The notes under the pieces: model-generated
Told to the model about the DNA's origin: nothing
Databases searched by the model: none
The model's input: only the letters and a program-made list of their open reading frames with translations
In this document: positions 1 through 8,185 of the stretch, in pieces
How positions within the stretch are numbered: the first letter of the stretch is position 1
Layout: the number at the start of each line of letters is the position of its first letter
Position numbers and translations under genes: made by a program
Assembly (NCBI GenBank): GCA_036226585.1
Contig: CP108997.1
Location: forward strand, 7,006,001-7,070,000
Source of the DNA: Streptomyces sp. NBC_00708
GTDB lineage: Bacteria; Actinomycetota; Actinomycetes; Streptomycetales; Streptomycetaceae
Reading direction: 5' to 3'
Length of the DNA stretch: 64,000 nucleotides

Positions 1-111
1 ACAATACGCCCACGCCTCGTGCTCGACATCGCGATGGAGCTCACGGCGGCGCGCTTCGACCGGGCGACTCCGGGAGCGCGCCTGTTCAGCCCGCCGCCGC
101 CTCCCGGCTGA
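1..111 (+). CDS. possible 3' end of a gene truncated by the window edge
   Basis: An open frame runs in from the left edge to a TGA at 109-111. Its codons carry almost only G or C in the third position, as in real genes here, and the tail ends in a proline run. Too little is present to name a family. It would converge on and overlap by 26 bases the end of the SnoaL-like gene, which is possible but makes the call weak. Confidence 0.35.
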   Translation, partial: TIRPRLVLDIAMELTAARFDRATPGARLFSPPPPPG

Positions 112-490
112 TCCGCTCGAACCGTGCCCCCATCTCCGCGGCCAGCGCCTGCGCGGCCGACAGGGGGCGGACCATCACCATGAGGTCGTCGATCAGGCCC
201 TCCTCGTTCAGGTGCAGGAAGTCGCAGCCGGTGATCTCCCGGTCGCCGACCTTCGCCGTGAAGACGAGCGCGTGGTCGCGCCCGTCCGGGCTCGCCATCT
301 CCCGTACGTAGCGGAAGTCGCCGAACACCTCGGAGACGGCCCGCAGGATCGCGGCCGTGACCGGCTTCCCCGGATAGGGCTTGAACGCCACCGGACTGGT
401 GAAGACGACGTCGTCGGCCAGCGCCGCCTCGGCCGCCGCCATGTCGTGCGCCTCGACCGCCTTGCGGAAAGCGAGCATCCCGGCCTCCAT
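86..490 (-). CDS. SnoaL-like / nuclear transport factor 2-fold protein
   Basis: A 134-residue protein with the layout of the SnoaL-like NTF2 fold: an N-terminal helix with the pattern AVEAHDMAAAEAALADDVVF, a central strand region, and a C-terminal stretch ending in GLIDDLMVMVRP. Members of this fold are small cone-shaped enzymes or binding proteins (ketosteroid isomerase, polyketide cyclase, limonene epoxide hydrolase); the sequence alone does not choose among them. ATG at 490 is taken as the start; a TTG six bases upstream would add two residues. No clear Shine-Dalgarno precedes either. It is divergent from a PadR regulator 58 bases away, so it is a likely regulatory target of it. The role is unknown. 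Confidence 0.75.
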   Translation of the reverse strand: MEAGMLAFRKAVEAHDMAAAEAALADDVVFTSPVAFKPYPGKPVTAAILRAVSEVFGDFRYVREMASPDGRDHALVFTAKVGDREITGCDFLHLNEEGLIDDLMVMVRPLSAAQALAAEMGARFERISREAAAG

Positions 491-548
491 AGTCAATTTG
501 TTGAATAGGTGCCAACGAGATTAATCACATCGGTGCTAGCGTGTCCAG

Positions 549-1133
549 ATGTCACTCAAGTACGCGGTCCTGGCGGCCCTGCTCGAAGGCGAGGCGTCCG
601 GATACGACCTGGCGAAGGTCTTCGACGTCTCGGTGGCGAACTTCTGGTCCGCCACCCCGCAGCAGCTCTACCGGGAACTGGACCGGCTCGCGGAGGGCGG
701 CCTGATCGAGGCGCGCGTCGTCGAGCAGCTGCGCCGGCCGAACAAGCGGCTCTTCACCCTCACGCCGGAGGGCCGCCGCGCGCTCGGCGCGTTCACCGCC
801 GAGGCGCCCCGGCCCACCGCCATCCGGGACGAACTGCTCGTGATGATCCAGGCCGTGGACATCGGCGATCCGGAAGCGGTACGCGCTTCGGTCGAGGAGC
901 GCATGGAATGGGCGCGCGCCAAGCTCGCCCGTTACGAACGGCTGCGCCTGCGCCTCCTGGGCGGCCGCGACGAGGCGGCCTTCCTCGCGGAGACCGAACG
1001 CGTCGGCCCCTATCTCACCCTGATGCGCGGCCGGTCCTTCGAGGAGGAGAACCTGCGCTGGGGCCTGCGCGTCCTGGAGATCCTGGAACTCCGTGCCACC
1101 GCACGGGCGGTGGGCGGCGGGGACGCGGTCTGA
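549..1133 (+). CDS. PadR family transcriptional regulator
   Basis: A 194-residue protein with a PadR winged helix over about residues 3-75 (pattern YAVLAALLEGEASGYDLAKV, then QQLYRELDRLAEGGLIEARV and a wing with RRPNKRLFTLTPEG) followed by a helical C-terminal dimerisation domain of the Vir type (about 85-185). PadR proteins are ligand-responsive dimeric repressors, often of a divergent neighbour, here the SnoaL-like gene. There is no ribosome site before the ATG; a TAGCGT hexamer at 537-542 would place +1 close to the ATG, so a leaderless mRNA is possible (inference). A TCAA/TTGA dyad at 493-504 in the shared promoter is a weak operator candidate. Confidence 0.85.
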   Translation: MSLKYAVLAALLEGEASGYDLAKVFDVSVANFWSATPQQLYRELDRLAEGGLIEARVVEQLRRPNKRLFTLTPEGRRALGAFTAEAPRPTAIRDELLVMIQAVDIGDPEAVRASVEERMEWARAKLARYERLRLRLLGGRDEAAFLAETERVGPYLTLMRGRSFEEENLRWGLRVLEILELRATARAVGGGDAV

Positions 1134-1168
1134 CGGCATTGTCAGACCCCTCGGTTAAGGTCCCCGGC

Positions 1169-1867
1169 ATGACTGAATTCGTGTTGGTGGCGGGTGCCTG
1201 GCTGGACGGATCGGTATGGGACGACGTGGCGTCGCGCCTGCGTGCGGCCGGGCACGGCGTCCATCCGGTGACCCTGTCCGGAGTCGGTGAGAAGCGGGAG
1301 CGGCCGGCCGGCCGGCAGACCCACGTGAGCGACATCGTCGAGGAGGTGGACCGCCTCGGCCTGCGCGACATCGTCCTCGTCGGCCACAGCTACTCGGGCA
1401 TCCCTGTGGGCCAGGCCGCCGCGCGTCTGGGCGACCGGCTGTCCCGGGTCGTCTTCGTGGACGCCTGCGTGCCCGCCGACGGCGAGTCGTTCGTCTCGGC
1501 CTGGTGGCAGGGGCCGGACGCCCTCCAGGCACAGCTCGACGGGAACGGCGGCCTCTGGGCCGTACCGGAGGCCGCCGACTTCGAGGGCCAGGACCTGACC
1601 GACGAGCAGATCGCGCGGTTCCGGTCCGGCGCGACGCCGCACCCCGGCGCCGCGCTGGCCGACCCCGCCGTGCTGGACCGCCCCCTGGGCGAGCTGCCGG
1701 CGACGTACATCAAGTGCCTCCTCGACGGCCCCGAACCGGGCGAGGACGTGGCCCGTCTGCTGACGAGCGAGCGATGGGAGCTGATCACGATGGACACCGG
1801 GCACTGGCCGATGATCTCCCGCCCGGACGAACTCGCGGCGATCCTCGACAAGGCGGCCGCCGCCTGA
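1169..1867 (+). CDS. alpha/beta fold hydrolase
   Basis: A 232-residue alpha/beta hydrolase without signal peptide, so cytoplasmic. It has the N-terminal strand FVLVAGAWLDGSVW, the nucleophile elbow GHSYSG with Ser74, a cap region, and a C-terminal DTGHWP motif supplying the catalytic histidine. The GAW-x-G/GHSYSG pattern resembles the small esterase and hydroxynitrile-lyase-like group common in actinomycetes. Substrate unknown. The start ATG follows an AAGG at 1157-1160 and lies only 35 bases after the PadR gene, so co-transcription with the regulator is likely. Confidence 0.8.
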   Translation: MTEFVLVAGAWLDGSVWDDVASRLRAAGHGVHPVTLSGVGEKRERPAGRQTHVSDIVEEVDRLGLRDIVLVGHSYSGIPVGQAAARLGDRLSRVVFVDACVPADGESFVSAWWQGPDALQAQLDGNGGLWAVPEAADFEGQDLTDEQIARFRSGATPHPGAALADPAVLDRPLGELPATYIKCLLDGPEPGEDVARLLTSERWELITMDTGHWPMISRPDELAAILDKAAAA

Positions 1868-1875
1868 CGACCCAG

Positions 1876-1918
1876 GGGGGCGCGGCGGCCCGATCGGACG
1901 ATCAGGGCGCGCGCCCCC
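1876..1918 (+). terminator. possible hairpin terminator after the alpha/beta hydrolase
   Basis: The arms GGGGGCGCG (1876-1884) and CGCGCCCCC (1910-1918) are exact complements separated by 25 bases, just downstream of the hydrolase stop and before the permease start. The long loop makes this weaker than the other terminators in the window. Confidence 0.4.
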
Positions 1919-1943
1919 GCGCCGTACGGGCTGCAATGGACGG

Positions 1944-2621
1944 GTGACCGCGCCCCCCGACGACTGCCTCGCGCGCAACGAGTGGGTCTGCGGCGCCTAT
2001 CTGAGCAGCCGCCGGCACATCCTCTGGGACGCGGCCCTGCAACATGTGCAGCTGACCGCGGTCGCCGTGCTCATCGGCCTTGTCCTCGCGCTGCCGCTCG
2101 CCCTCGCCGCCCGCCGCTGGCACTGGGCGGCCGGACCCGTGCTCGGCGTGACGACGATCCTGTACACCATCCCGTCGCTCGCCATGTTCTCGCTGCTGCT
2201 GCCGGTGTACGGGCTCTCCGCCTCGCTCGTCGTCGCCGGACTCGTCCTCTATTCGCTGACCCTGCTCGTACGCAACATCCTCGCCGGGCTGCGCGCCGTG
2301 CCCGAGGAGACCCGGCAGGCCGCCCGGGGCATGGGCTACGGCCCCGTACGGCTGCTCGTCGCCGTGGAGCTCCCGCTCGCCCTGCCCGCCGCCATGGCCG
2401 GGCTGCGCATCGCCACCGTCTCCGCGGTCTCCCTGGTCACCATCGGCGCGATCGTCGGCTACGGCGGACTCGGCAACCTCATCTACGCCGGGATGAACAC
2501 GTACTTCAAGGCCCAGGTGCTCACCGCGTCCGTGCTGTGCGTCGTCATCGCCGTCGCCGCCGACCTGCTCCTCCTGCTGCTGCAACGCCTGCTGACCCCG
2601 TGGACCAGGAGCCGGTCGTGA
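1944..2621 (+). CDS. osmoprotectant ABC transporter permease (OpuCB/ProW type), first subunit
   Basis: A 225-residue inner-membrane permease with about five or six hydrophobic segments and the BPD_transp_1 cytoplasmic loop that docks to the ATPase: EETRQAARGMGYGPVRLLVA, followed by the conserved PLALP turn. This is the glycine betaine/choline/quaternary amine importer type, with two different permeases and a separate lipoprotein. The GTG start at 1944 is in the first of three genes joined by 4-base overlaps, so the three should be translated in concert. The cognate ATPase is most likely the gene at 5526-6689 on the other strand. Confidence 0.88.
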   Translation: MTAPPDDCLARNEWVCGAYLSSRRHILWDAALQHVQLTAVAVLIGLVLALPLALAARRWHWAAGPVLGVTTILYTIPSLAMFSLLLPVYGLSASLVVAGLVLYSLTLLVRNILAGLRAVPEETRQAARGMGYGPVRLLVAVELPLALPAAMAGLRIATVSAVSLVTIGAIVGYGGLGNLIYAGMNTYFKAQVLTASVLCVVIAVAADLLLLLLQRLLTPWTRSRS

Positions 2622-3301
2622 ACACCCTGACGGACGCCTGGTCCTGGCTCACGACCTCCGCGCACTGGCACGGCCAGGACGGCATCTGGACCCGGCTCGG
2701 CCAGCACCTCTACCTCACCGTCGTCTGCCTCCTGATCAGCTGCCTCATCGCGCTGCCCGTCGCCCTGTTCCTCGGCCACATCGGCAGGGGCGGGGCGCTC
2801 GCCGTCAACATCTCCAACGTCGGGCGCGCCGTGCCCACCTTCGCCGTGCTGGTGCTGCTCCTGCTCACCCCGGTCGGCCGCTGGGGCGAGGGGCCGACCA
2901 TCGTGGCGCTCGTCCTGTTCGCCGTGCCCCCGCTGCTCACCAACGCCTACGTCGGCATGCGCGAGGTCGACCAGGACGTCGTCCGGGCCGCCCGGGGCAT
3001 GGGGATGACGGGCCGGCAGCTGCTCCTGCGCGTCGAAGTACCGCTCGCCCTGCCGCTCATCCTCACCGGTGTGCGCATCGCGGCCGTCCAGCTCGTGGCC
3101 ACGGCCACCATCGCGGCCCTCGCGGGCGGCGGGGGCCTCGGCCGCATCATCACCGCCGGGTTCAACCTCGCCTCCACCGCGCAGGTGGTCGCCGGAGCCG
3201 TCCTCGTCGCCGCGTTCGCGCTGATCGTCGAGGGCCTGTTCGAGACGGCACAGCGGCTCGTGCCCAGCCGCCTCGGACTGCGCGCGGGGGACACCGCGTG
3301 A
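2618..3301 (+). CDS. osmoprotectant ABC transporter permease, second subunit
   Basis: A 227-residue permease homologous to its upstream neighbour, with the docking loop DQDVVRAARGMGMTGRQLLL and the following PLALPLI. The GTG start overlaps the TGA of the first permease (GTGA), and its own end overlaps the lipoprotein start in the same way, a sign of translational coupling. In OpuC-type systems the two permeases form the heterodimeric channel. A glycine-rich segment (AGGGGLG) near the C-terminus is typical of the family. Confidence 0.88.
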   Translation: MNTLTDAWSWLTTSAHWHGQDGIWTRLGQHLYLTVVCLLISCLIALPVALFLGHIGRGGALAVNISNVGRAVPTFAVLVLLLLTPVGRWGEGPTIVALVLFAVPPLLTNAYVGMREVDQDVVRAARGMGMTGRQLLLRVEVPLALPLILTGVRIAAVQLVATATIAALAGGGGLGRIITAGFNLASTAQVVAGAVLVAAFALIVEGLFETAQRLVPSRLGLRAGDTA

Positions 3302-4269
3302 GGGCGGGACACCGCGTACGGGCCGGCCGCCCGCTCGCCGTAATCCTGCTGCTGGCGGCCACCGCGTGCGGTACTGGGCCCAGCCTGGAGAACCAGGGAG
3401 AGGTCACCGCACCGCCGGGCGACAGCAAGCACCTGACCATCGGCTCGGCGGGCTTCACCGAGAGCGACCTCCTCGCCCAGATGTACGCCCTGCTGCTCGG
3501 CCGCGCCGGATACTCCACGAAGATCATCTCCGTCACCAACCGGGAGATCTACGAACCCGCGCTGGAGAACGGCCAGATCGACGTCGTCCCCGAGTACGCC
3601 GCGACCTTCGCCGACTGGCTCAACGCCAAGGAGCACGGCGCCGACGCCACCCCCGTCGGCTCACCCGACCTCGCCGCCACCATGAAGGCCCTGCGCGCCC
3701 TCGCCGCACCCCGCGGCCTCACCGTCCTCGACCCCGGGAAGGCCGTCGACCAGAACGCGTTCGCCGTCACCGCCGCCTACGCCCGCGAGCACCACCTGAA
3801 GACCCTCAGCGACCTCGGCCGCTCCGGACTGCCCGTACGGCTCGCGGCCGGCGACGAGTGCGTGCAGCGCCCGTACTGCGCACCCGGCCTGAAGAAGACG
3901 TACGGCATCGACATCACCGCGGTCGACCCCAAGGGTGTGGGCACCACCCAGGCCAAGCAGGCCGTGCAGAGCGGCCGGGACCAGATGGTGCTGACCACCA
4001 CCACCGACGCGACCCTGGACGACTTCGGGCTCGTCCTGCTCGCCGACGACAAGCACCTCCAGAACGCCGACTACCTCGTCCCCGTCGTCAACCGCTCCCG
4101 GGCCGGCGGCGAGGGCGTGCGCAAGGCGCTCGGCAAGCTGAACACCGTCCTCACCACCGCGGACCTGGCCCGGCTGAATGAACAGGTCGACAGCTGGCGG
4201 CGCCTCCCCGAGGACGTGGCCCGCGCCTATCTCCGCTCCGAACACCTCATCCCCGAAGCGAAGGGCTGA
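3298..4269 (+). CDS. osmoprotectant ABC transporter substrate-binding lipoprotein (OpuCC/ProX type)
   Basis: A 323-residue lipoprotein. Residues 1-24 form a lipoprotein signal ending at Cys24 in the lipobox-like ATAC. The mature part has the type II periplasmic-binding fold of the OpuAC family: the first lobe starts with LTIGSAGFTESDLLAQMYA and contains the hallmark ALENGQIDVVPEYAATFADW. It should capture a quaternary ammonium compound such as glycine betaine or choline and hand it to the two permeases encoded just upstream, with which it overlaps by 4 bases. The exact substrate cannot be read from the sequence. Confidence 0.88.
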   Translation: MRAGHRVRAGRPLAVILLLAATACGTGPSLENQGEVTAPPGDSKHLTIGSAGFTESDLLAQMYALLLGRAGYSTKIISVTNREIYEPALENGQIDVVPEYAATFADWLNAKEHGADATPVGSPDLAATMKALRALAAPRGLTVLDPGKAVDQNAFAVTAAYAREHHLKTLSDLGRSGLPVRLAAGDECVQRPYCAPGLKKTYGIDITAVDPKGVGTTQAKQAVQSGRDQMVLTTTTDATLDDFGLVLLADDKHLQNADYLVPVVNRSRAGGEGVRKALGKLNTVLTTADLARLNEQVDSWRRLPEDVARAYLRSEHLIPEAKG

Positions 4270-4355
4270 GACCTTGAAGCCCGCCCCGGCACGGACCGAT
4301 GAGTCCGCGCCGCGGCCCCAGTCAGTATGTCGACACCACCGGAGAAGGCGGAGCG

Positions 4356-5504
4356 ATGAGCACCTTGCGTGAAGTTCTCGAGAAGCAGGTCCGCGACGGA
4401 TCGGTCCCCGGCGCCGTGGGCCTGGTGGCGCGCGGCCGGCACGTGGACGTGGTGGCAGCGGGCAGCGCAGGCACGGACGACGGCACCCCGATGGCCCGCG
4501 ACTCGCTCTTCAGGATCGCCTCGGTCACCAAACCGGTCACGGCCGCCGCGGTCATGATGCTGGTCGAGGACGGGCGGATCGCGCTGGACGACCCGGTCGC
4601 GTCCTGGCTGCCCGAGCTGGCGGCACCCGTCGTCGTGCGCACCCCGGAGAGCCCGGTGGACGACGTGGTCCCGGCGTCCCGCGCCATCACCCTCCTCGAT
4701 CTCATGACGTCGCGCGCCGGGTACGGATTCCCGTCCGACTTCTCGCTGCCCGCCGTCGGCCTCCTGTTCGGTGAGCTGAAACAGGGCTCACCGCTGCAGA
4801 GCGGCGTCCTTCCCCCGGACGCCTGGATGGAGGCGCTCTCGCGCATCCCGCTGCTCTCCCAGCCGGGCCGGGAGTGGCTGTACAACACCTGCTCCGACAT
4901 CCTGGGCGTGCTCATCGCCCGGGTCGCCGGGCAGCCGCTGCCGGAGTTCTTCGCCGAGCGGATCTTCGCCCCGCTCGGCATGAGCGACACCGGCTTCGCG
5001 GTCCCGGCGGAGAAGCTCGGCCGCTTCACCGCGCTGTACAGGCCCACCGCGGACGGCGGGCTGGAGCTGATCGACACCCCGGCCGGGCAGTGGAGCGGCA
5101 TGCCGGACTTCCCGTCCGGAGCCGGCGGCCTGGTCTCCACCGTGGACGACCTGTACGCCTTCGCCCGCATGCTGCTCGACGAGGGCACGGCGGGCGGCAA
5201 GCGCCTCCTGACGTCCGCGTCGGTGCGGCAGATGACGACGGACCACCTGACCCCCGCGCAGCGCGAGGCCAGCGGACTGTTCACCGAGGGACAGGGCTGG
5301 GGCTTCGGAGGCTCGGTGGACATCGACAGGACCGCCCCGTGGAACGTGCCGGGGCGCTACGGCTGGGTCGGCGGCACCGGCACCACAGCGCACATCGTCC
5401 CGGCCACCGGCACGGCCGCGATCATGCTCAGCCAGGTGGAGCTGACCGGCCCCACCCCGCCGCGGCCGATGCGCGACTTCTGGCAGTACGCCGCGGACGC
5501 CTGA
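4356..5504 (+). CDS. class C beta-lactamase-family serine hydrolase
   Basis: A 382-residue cytoplasmic-looking serine hydrolase of the beta-lactamase class C/DD-peptidase/EstB group. It has the SxxK motif SVTK in FRIASVTKPVTAAAVM, a tyrosine motif YNT in WLYNTCSDILG, and the C-terminal GWVGGTGT that stands for the KTG/HxG box. No signal peptide is seen, so an esterase or amide hydrolase role inside the cell is more likely than a penicillin target. The ATG at 4356 is chosen because of GGAGAAGGCGGAG just upstream; longer starts have no such site. It sits between the Opu permease/lipoprotein genes and the convergent Opu ATPase. Confidence 0.82.
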   Translation: MSTLREVLEKQVRDGSVPGAVGLVARGRHVDVVAAGSAGTDDGTPMARDSLFRIASVTKPVTAAAVMMLVEDGRIALDDPVASWLPELAAPVVVRTPESPVDDVVPASRAITLLDLMTSRAGYGFPSDFSLPAVGLLFGELKQGSPLQSGVLPPDAWMEALSRIPLLSQPGREWLYNTCSDILGVLIARVAGQPLPEFFAERIFAPLGMSDTGFAVPAEKLGRFTALYRPTADGGLELIDTPAGQWSGMPDFPSGAGGLVSTVDDLYAFARMLLDEGTAGGKRLLTSASVRQMTTDHLTPAQREASGLFTEGQGWGFGGSVDIDRTAPWNVPGRYGWVGGTGTTAHIVPATGTAAIMLSQVELTGPTPPRPMRDFWQYAADA

Positions 5505-5531
5505 CCGGCGGCCGGAGCCGGCCGGTCAGGC
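5499..5531. terminator. bidirectional hairpin terminator
   Basis: The arms GCCTGACCGGC (5499-5509) and GCCGGTCAGGC (5521-5531) are perfect complements. Both stop codons of the converging serine hydrolase and ABC ATPase genes lie within the stem, so one hairpin can serve both. Confidence 0.65.
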
Positions 5532-6689
5532 GTCCGCCACCGAGTCGAACCGCACCTCGTCGCGCCCCACGCCCTGCGCGTCCGCGTCCACCGAACGCCG
5601 CAGCGCCTCATGGAGCTTCGCCGGCGTCAGCACCCCGAGGAAACGCGCCCCGTCCAGCACCGCGATCCACCCCGCGTCGTGCTGGAGCATCTCGCTGAAC
5701 GCCCGCTTCAACGGCGCGCCGACCGGCACCCACGCGTCCATCCGGCGGGCCGGCTCACCCACGGTGCCCTGGTCCCCGGCGATCCGGAGCGCCTCCGCCG
5801 ACACCCAGCCGTGCAGCTCGCCCTCCTCGTTCAGCACAACCGCCCACCGCGCACCGGCCGCGGCCAGCCGCGCCGCCGCCACCCCGGCCGGCTCGTCCAG
5901 CCGTGCCCGCGGCGGCTGCTCCAGATCGTCCGGCTCGATCGCGGTGACCGAGAGCCGCTTGAGCCCCCGGTCGGCGCCGACGAACTGCGCCACATACGGC
6001 GTCGCGGGCGAGCCGAGCACCGCGCCCGGCGTGTCGAACTGCTCGATGCGCCCCTGGCCGTACACCGCGATCCGGTCACCCATCCGCACCGCCTCCTCGA
6101 TGTCATGGGTGACCATCAGAACCGTCTTCCTCACCCTCGACTGGAGCTTCAGGAACTCGTTCTGCAGCCGCTCCCGCACCACCGGGTCCACCGCGCCGAA
6201 CGGCTCGTCCATCAGGAGCACCGGCGGATCGGCCGCCAAGGCCCGCGCCACGCCGACGCGCTGGCGCTGACCGCCGGAGAGCTGCGCGGGGTAGCGGGAG
6301 CCGTACGTCGACGGGTCCAGGCCCACCAGGTCGAGCAGCTCGGCCGCCCGCTCCCGGGCCCTGGACCGCTTCCAGCCGACCAGGGCCGGCACGGTCGCCG
6401 TGTTGTCGAGGACGGTCCGGTGCGGGAAGAGCCCCACCTGCTGGATGACGTAGCCGATGCCGCGCCGAAGCTTCACCGGGTCGGTCCTCATGATGTCCCG
6501 GCCGTCGACCAGGATGCGGCCCGAGGTCGGTTCGATCAGCCGGTTCACCATCATCATCGTGGTGGTCTTGCCGCAGCCCGAAGGGCCCACCAGGGTGACC
6601 AGTTCCCCCTCGCCGACCTCGAAGGACAGCTCGTCGACCGCGGTCGTGCCGTCCGGATAGACCTTGCCGACCTGCTCGAACCGGATCAT
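5526..6689 (-). CDS. osmoprotectant (glycine betaine) ABC transporter ATP-binding protein with CBS tail
   Basis: A 387-residue ATPase. Walker A is GPSGCGKT (about residues 36-43), the signature is LSGGQRQRV, and Walker B is PVLLMDEPFGAVD. The Q-loop region reads GYVIQQVGLFPH, typical of OpuA/OpuC/ProV ATPases. The C-terminal part (about 260-375) resembles a CBS-domain pair, which in OpuA senses ionic strength. It is therefore the likely motor for the permeases at 1944-3301, although it is on the opposite strand and separated from them by a serine hydrolase. The start is the ATG at 6689 giving MIRFEQVGKVYPDG; upstream in-frame sequence is rich in Arg/Pro and not conserved in style. Confidence 0.87.
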   Translation of the reverse strand: MIRFEQVGKVYPDGTTAVDELSFEVGEGELVTLVGPSGCGKTTTMMMVNRLIEPTSGRILVDGRDIMRTDPVKLRRGIGYVIQQVGLFPHRTVLDNTATVPALVGWKRSRARERAAELLDLVGLDPSTYGSRYPAQLSGGQRQRVGVARALAADPPVLLMDEPFGAVDPVVRERLQNEFLKLQSRVRKTVLMVTHDIEEAVRMGDRIAVYGQGRIEQFDTPGAVLGSPATPYVAQFVGADRGLKRLSVTAIEPDDLEQPPRARLDEPAGVAAARLAAAGARWAVVLNEEGELHGWVSAEALRIAGDQGTVGEPARRMDAWVPVGAPLKRAFSEMLQHDAGWIAVLDGARFLGVLTPAKLHEALRRSVDADAQGVGRDEVRFDSVADA

Positions 6690-6795
6690 GCACTGCACGG
6701 TAGGAGCAGGACGCCCCGGGCGCACACGGGCCGCGACCGTCCGGGGCACACCGGTGTGCTGAACTGTCCGGGAACCGTACGATCCAGGAGCCCCC

Positions 6796-8091
6796 TTGAA
6801 CAGCTACCGGCAGCCCGGCCTCGTCCTGACCGACCACCGCTTCACCGTCCCGCTCGACCACGCCGACCCCGGCGGTGAGCAGATCGAGATCTTCGGCCGG
6901 GAGATCGTCTCCGCCGGCAAGGCCGGCCAGGAGCTGCCCTGGCTGCTCTACCTGGAGGGCGGCCCCGGTTTCGGTGCCCGGCGCTTCACCGGCGCGGAGG
7001 CGTGGCTCGGCCGGGCGGTGCGCGAGTTCCGGGTGCTCCTGCTCGACCAGCGCGGCACCGGCCTGTCCACCCCGGCCAACCGCCAGACCCTGCCGCTGCG
7101 CGGCGGGCCGCGCGAGCAGGCCGACTACCTCGCGCACTTCCGCGCGGACAGCATCGTGCGCGACTGCGAGTTCATCCGCCCCCAGCTGACCGGCGGAGCT
7201 GCCTGGACGGTCCTCGGCCAGTCCTTCGGCGGCTTCTGCGCCGTGCGCTACCTCTCGGCCGCGCCCGAGGGCCTGAGCACCGTTCTGATCACCGGCGGGT
7301 TGCCCTCCCTGGACGCCCACGCGGACGACGTCTACCGGGCCGCGTACCCCAGGATCGAGCGCAAGGTCGCCGCGCACTACGCCCGCTACCCGCAGGACGT
7401 GGAACGCGCCCGGGAGATCACCGCTCACCTCGCGGAGCACCGTCCCGAGAGTGCCGGGCACCGGCTGACACCCGAGAGCTTCCAGTCCCTCGGCATCCTG
7501 CTCGGCGGCGGCAGCGGCAGCCACCAGCTGCACTACCTCCTGGAGAACGCCTTCGTCCGCACCCCGCACGGCACCGAGCTCTCCGACACCTTCCAGGAGG
7601 CCGTGCGCAACGCGACCTCCTTCGCCGGTCACCCCCTGTACGCCCTCCTGCACGAGGCCATCTACGGCCAGGGCGGGCGCGCCACCTCCTGGGCGGCCGA
7701 GCGGGTCCGCGCGGAGTTCCCGCAGTTCGACGCCTCGACGGCGCTCCAAGGCGAAGGACCGGTCCTGTTCACCGGCGAGTCCATCCACCCCTGGCACTTC
7801 GAGGTGGACCCCGCCCTGCGCCCGCTGCGCGAGACCGCCGAACTCCTCGCGTCCCGCACCGACTGGGAGCCGCTGTACGACCCCGAGCGCCTGGCCGCCA
7901 ACGAGGTGCCGGTGGCCGCCGCCGTGTACCACGACGACATGTACGTGGACACCGCCCACGCCCTGCGCACCGCGTCCGCGATCCGTGGCCTGCGCACCTG
8001 GGTGACCGACGAGTTCGAGCACGACGGGCTGCGCGCCGGTGGACCGCGTGTCCTGGACCGGCTGCTCGCGCTGGTCCGCGACGAGGTGTGA
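6796..8091 (+). CDS. proline iminopeptidase-like alpha/beta hydrolase (peptidase S33 group)
   Basis: A 431-residue alpha/beta hydrolase close to prolyl aminopeptidases. It has the oxyanion-hole motif GGPG (55-58), the DQRGTG motif (84-89), the nucleophile elbow GQSFGG with Ser143, a large helical cap, and a late EFEHDGL that supplies the histidine. S33 enzymes of this type release N-terminal proline or other residues from short peptides. There is no signal peptide. It begins with TTG at 6796, five bases after GGAG. The gene ends just before a perfect 40-base palindrome that should terminate it. Confidence 0.83.
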   Translation: MNSYRQPGLVLTDHRFTVPLDHADPGGEQIEIFGREIVSAGKAGQELPWLLYLEGGPGFGARRFTGAEAWLGRAVREFRVLLLDQRGTGLSTPANRQTLPLRGGPREQADYLAHFRADSIVRDCEFIRPQLTGGAAWTVLGQSFGGFCAVRYLSAAPEGLSTVLITGGLPSLDAHADDVYRAAYPRIERKVAAHYARYPQDVERAREITAHLAEHRPESAGHRLTPESFQSLGILLGGGSGSHQLHYLLENAFVRTPHGTELSDTFQEAVRNATSFAGHPLYALLHEAIYGQGGRATSWAAERVRAEFPQFDASTALQGEGPVLFTGESIHPWHFEVDPALRPLRETAELLASRTDWEPLYDPERLAANEVPVAAAVYHDDMYVDTAHALRTASAIRGLRTWVTDEFEHDGLRAGGPRVLDRLLALVRDEV

Positions 8092-8096
8092 CACAG

Positions 8097-8136
8097 CGCT
8101 CGGGGCCGGCCGCGGATCCGCGGCCGGCCCCGAGCG
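8097..8136. terminator. perfect 40-base palindromic terminator
   Basis: Positions 8097-8136 form an exact 20+20 palindrome centred on GGATCC, with GC-rich arms ending in CGCTCGGGG and CCCCGAGCG. It begins 5 bases after the iminopeptidase-like stop and precedes the convergent rhodanese gene, so it can act in both directions. Confidence 0.75.
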
Positions 8137-8138
8137 TC

Positions 8139-8185
8139 GTGCCGTCTCAGGCCCGTCGTGCTGTCTCAGGCGTGCTGTCTCAGGC
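8139..8185. repeat. three imperfect copies of a 14-base repeat at a gene end
   Basis: GTGCCGTCTCAGGC at 8139-8152 and GTGCTGTCTCAGGC at 8158-8171 and 8172-8185; the last two are identical and adjacent. The third copy includes the stop codon of the rhodanese gene (TCA on this strand at 8180-8182). Read on the minus strand each unit is GCCTGAGA..., so the stop codon and its surroundings appear tandemly duplicated into the 3' flank. Confidence 0.7.

Noticed and set aside
493..504. TCAA/TTGA dyad as a firm PadR operator
   Set aside because: The arms are only 4 bases long and do not match the usual ATGT-N8-ACAT form; mentioned only as a weak candidate.
8139..8185. Short tandem repeats as a possible CRISPR array
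   Set aside because: Units are 14 bases, two of them directly adjacent with no spacer, and there are no cas genes.
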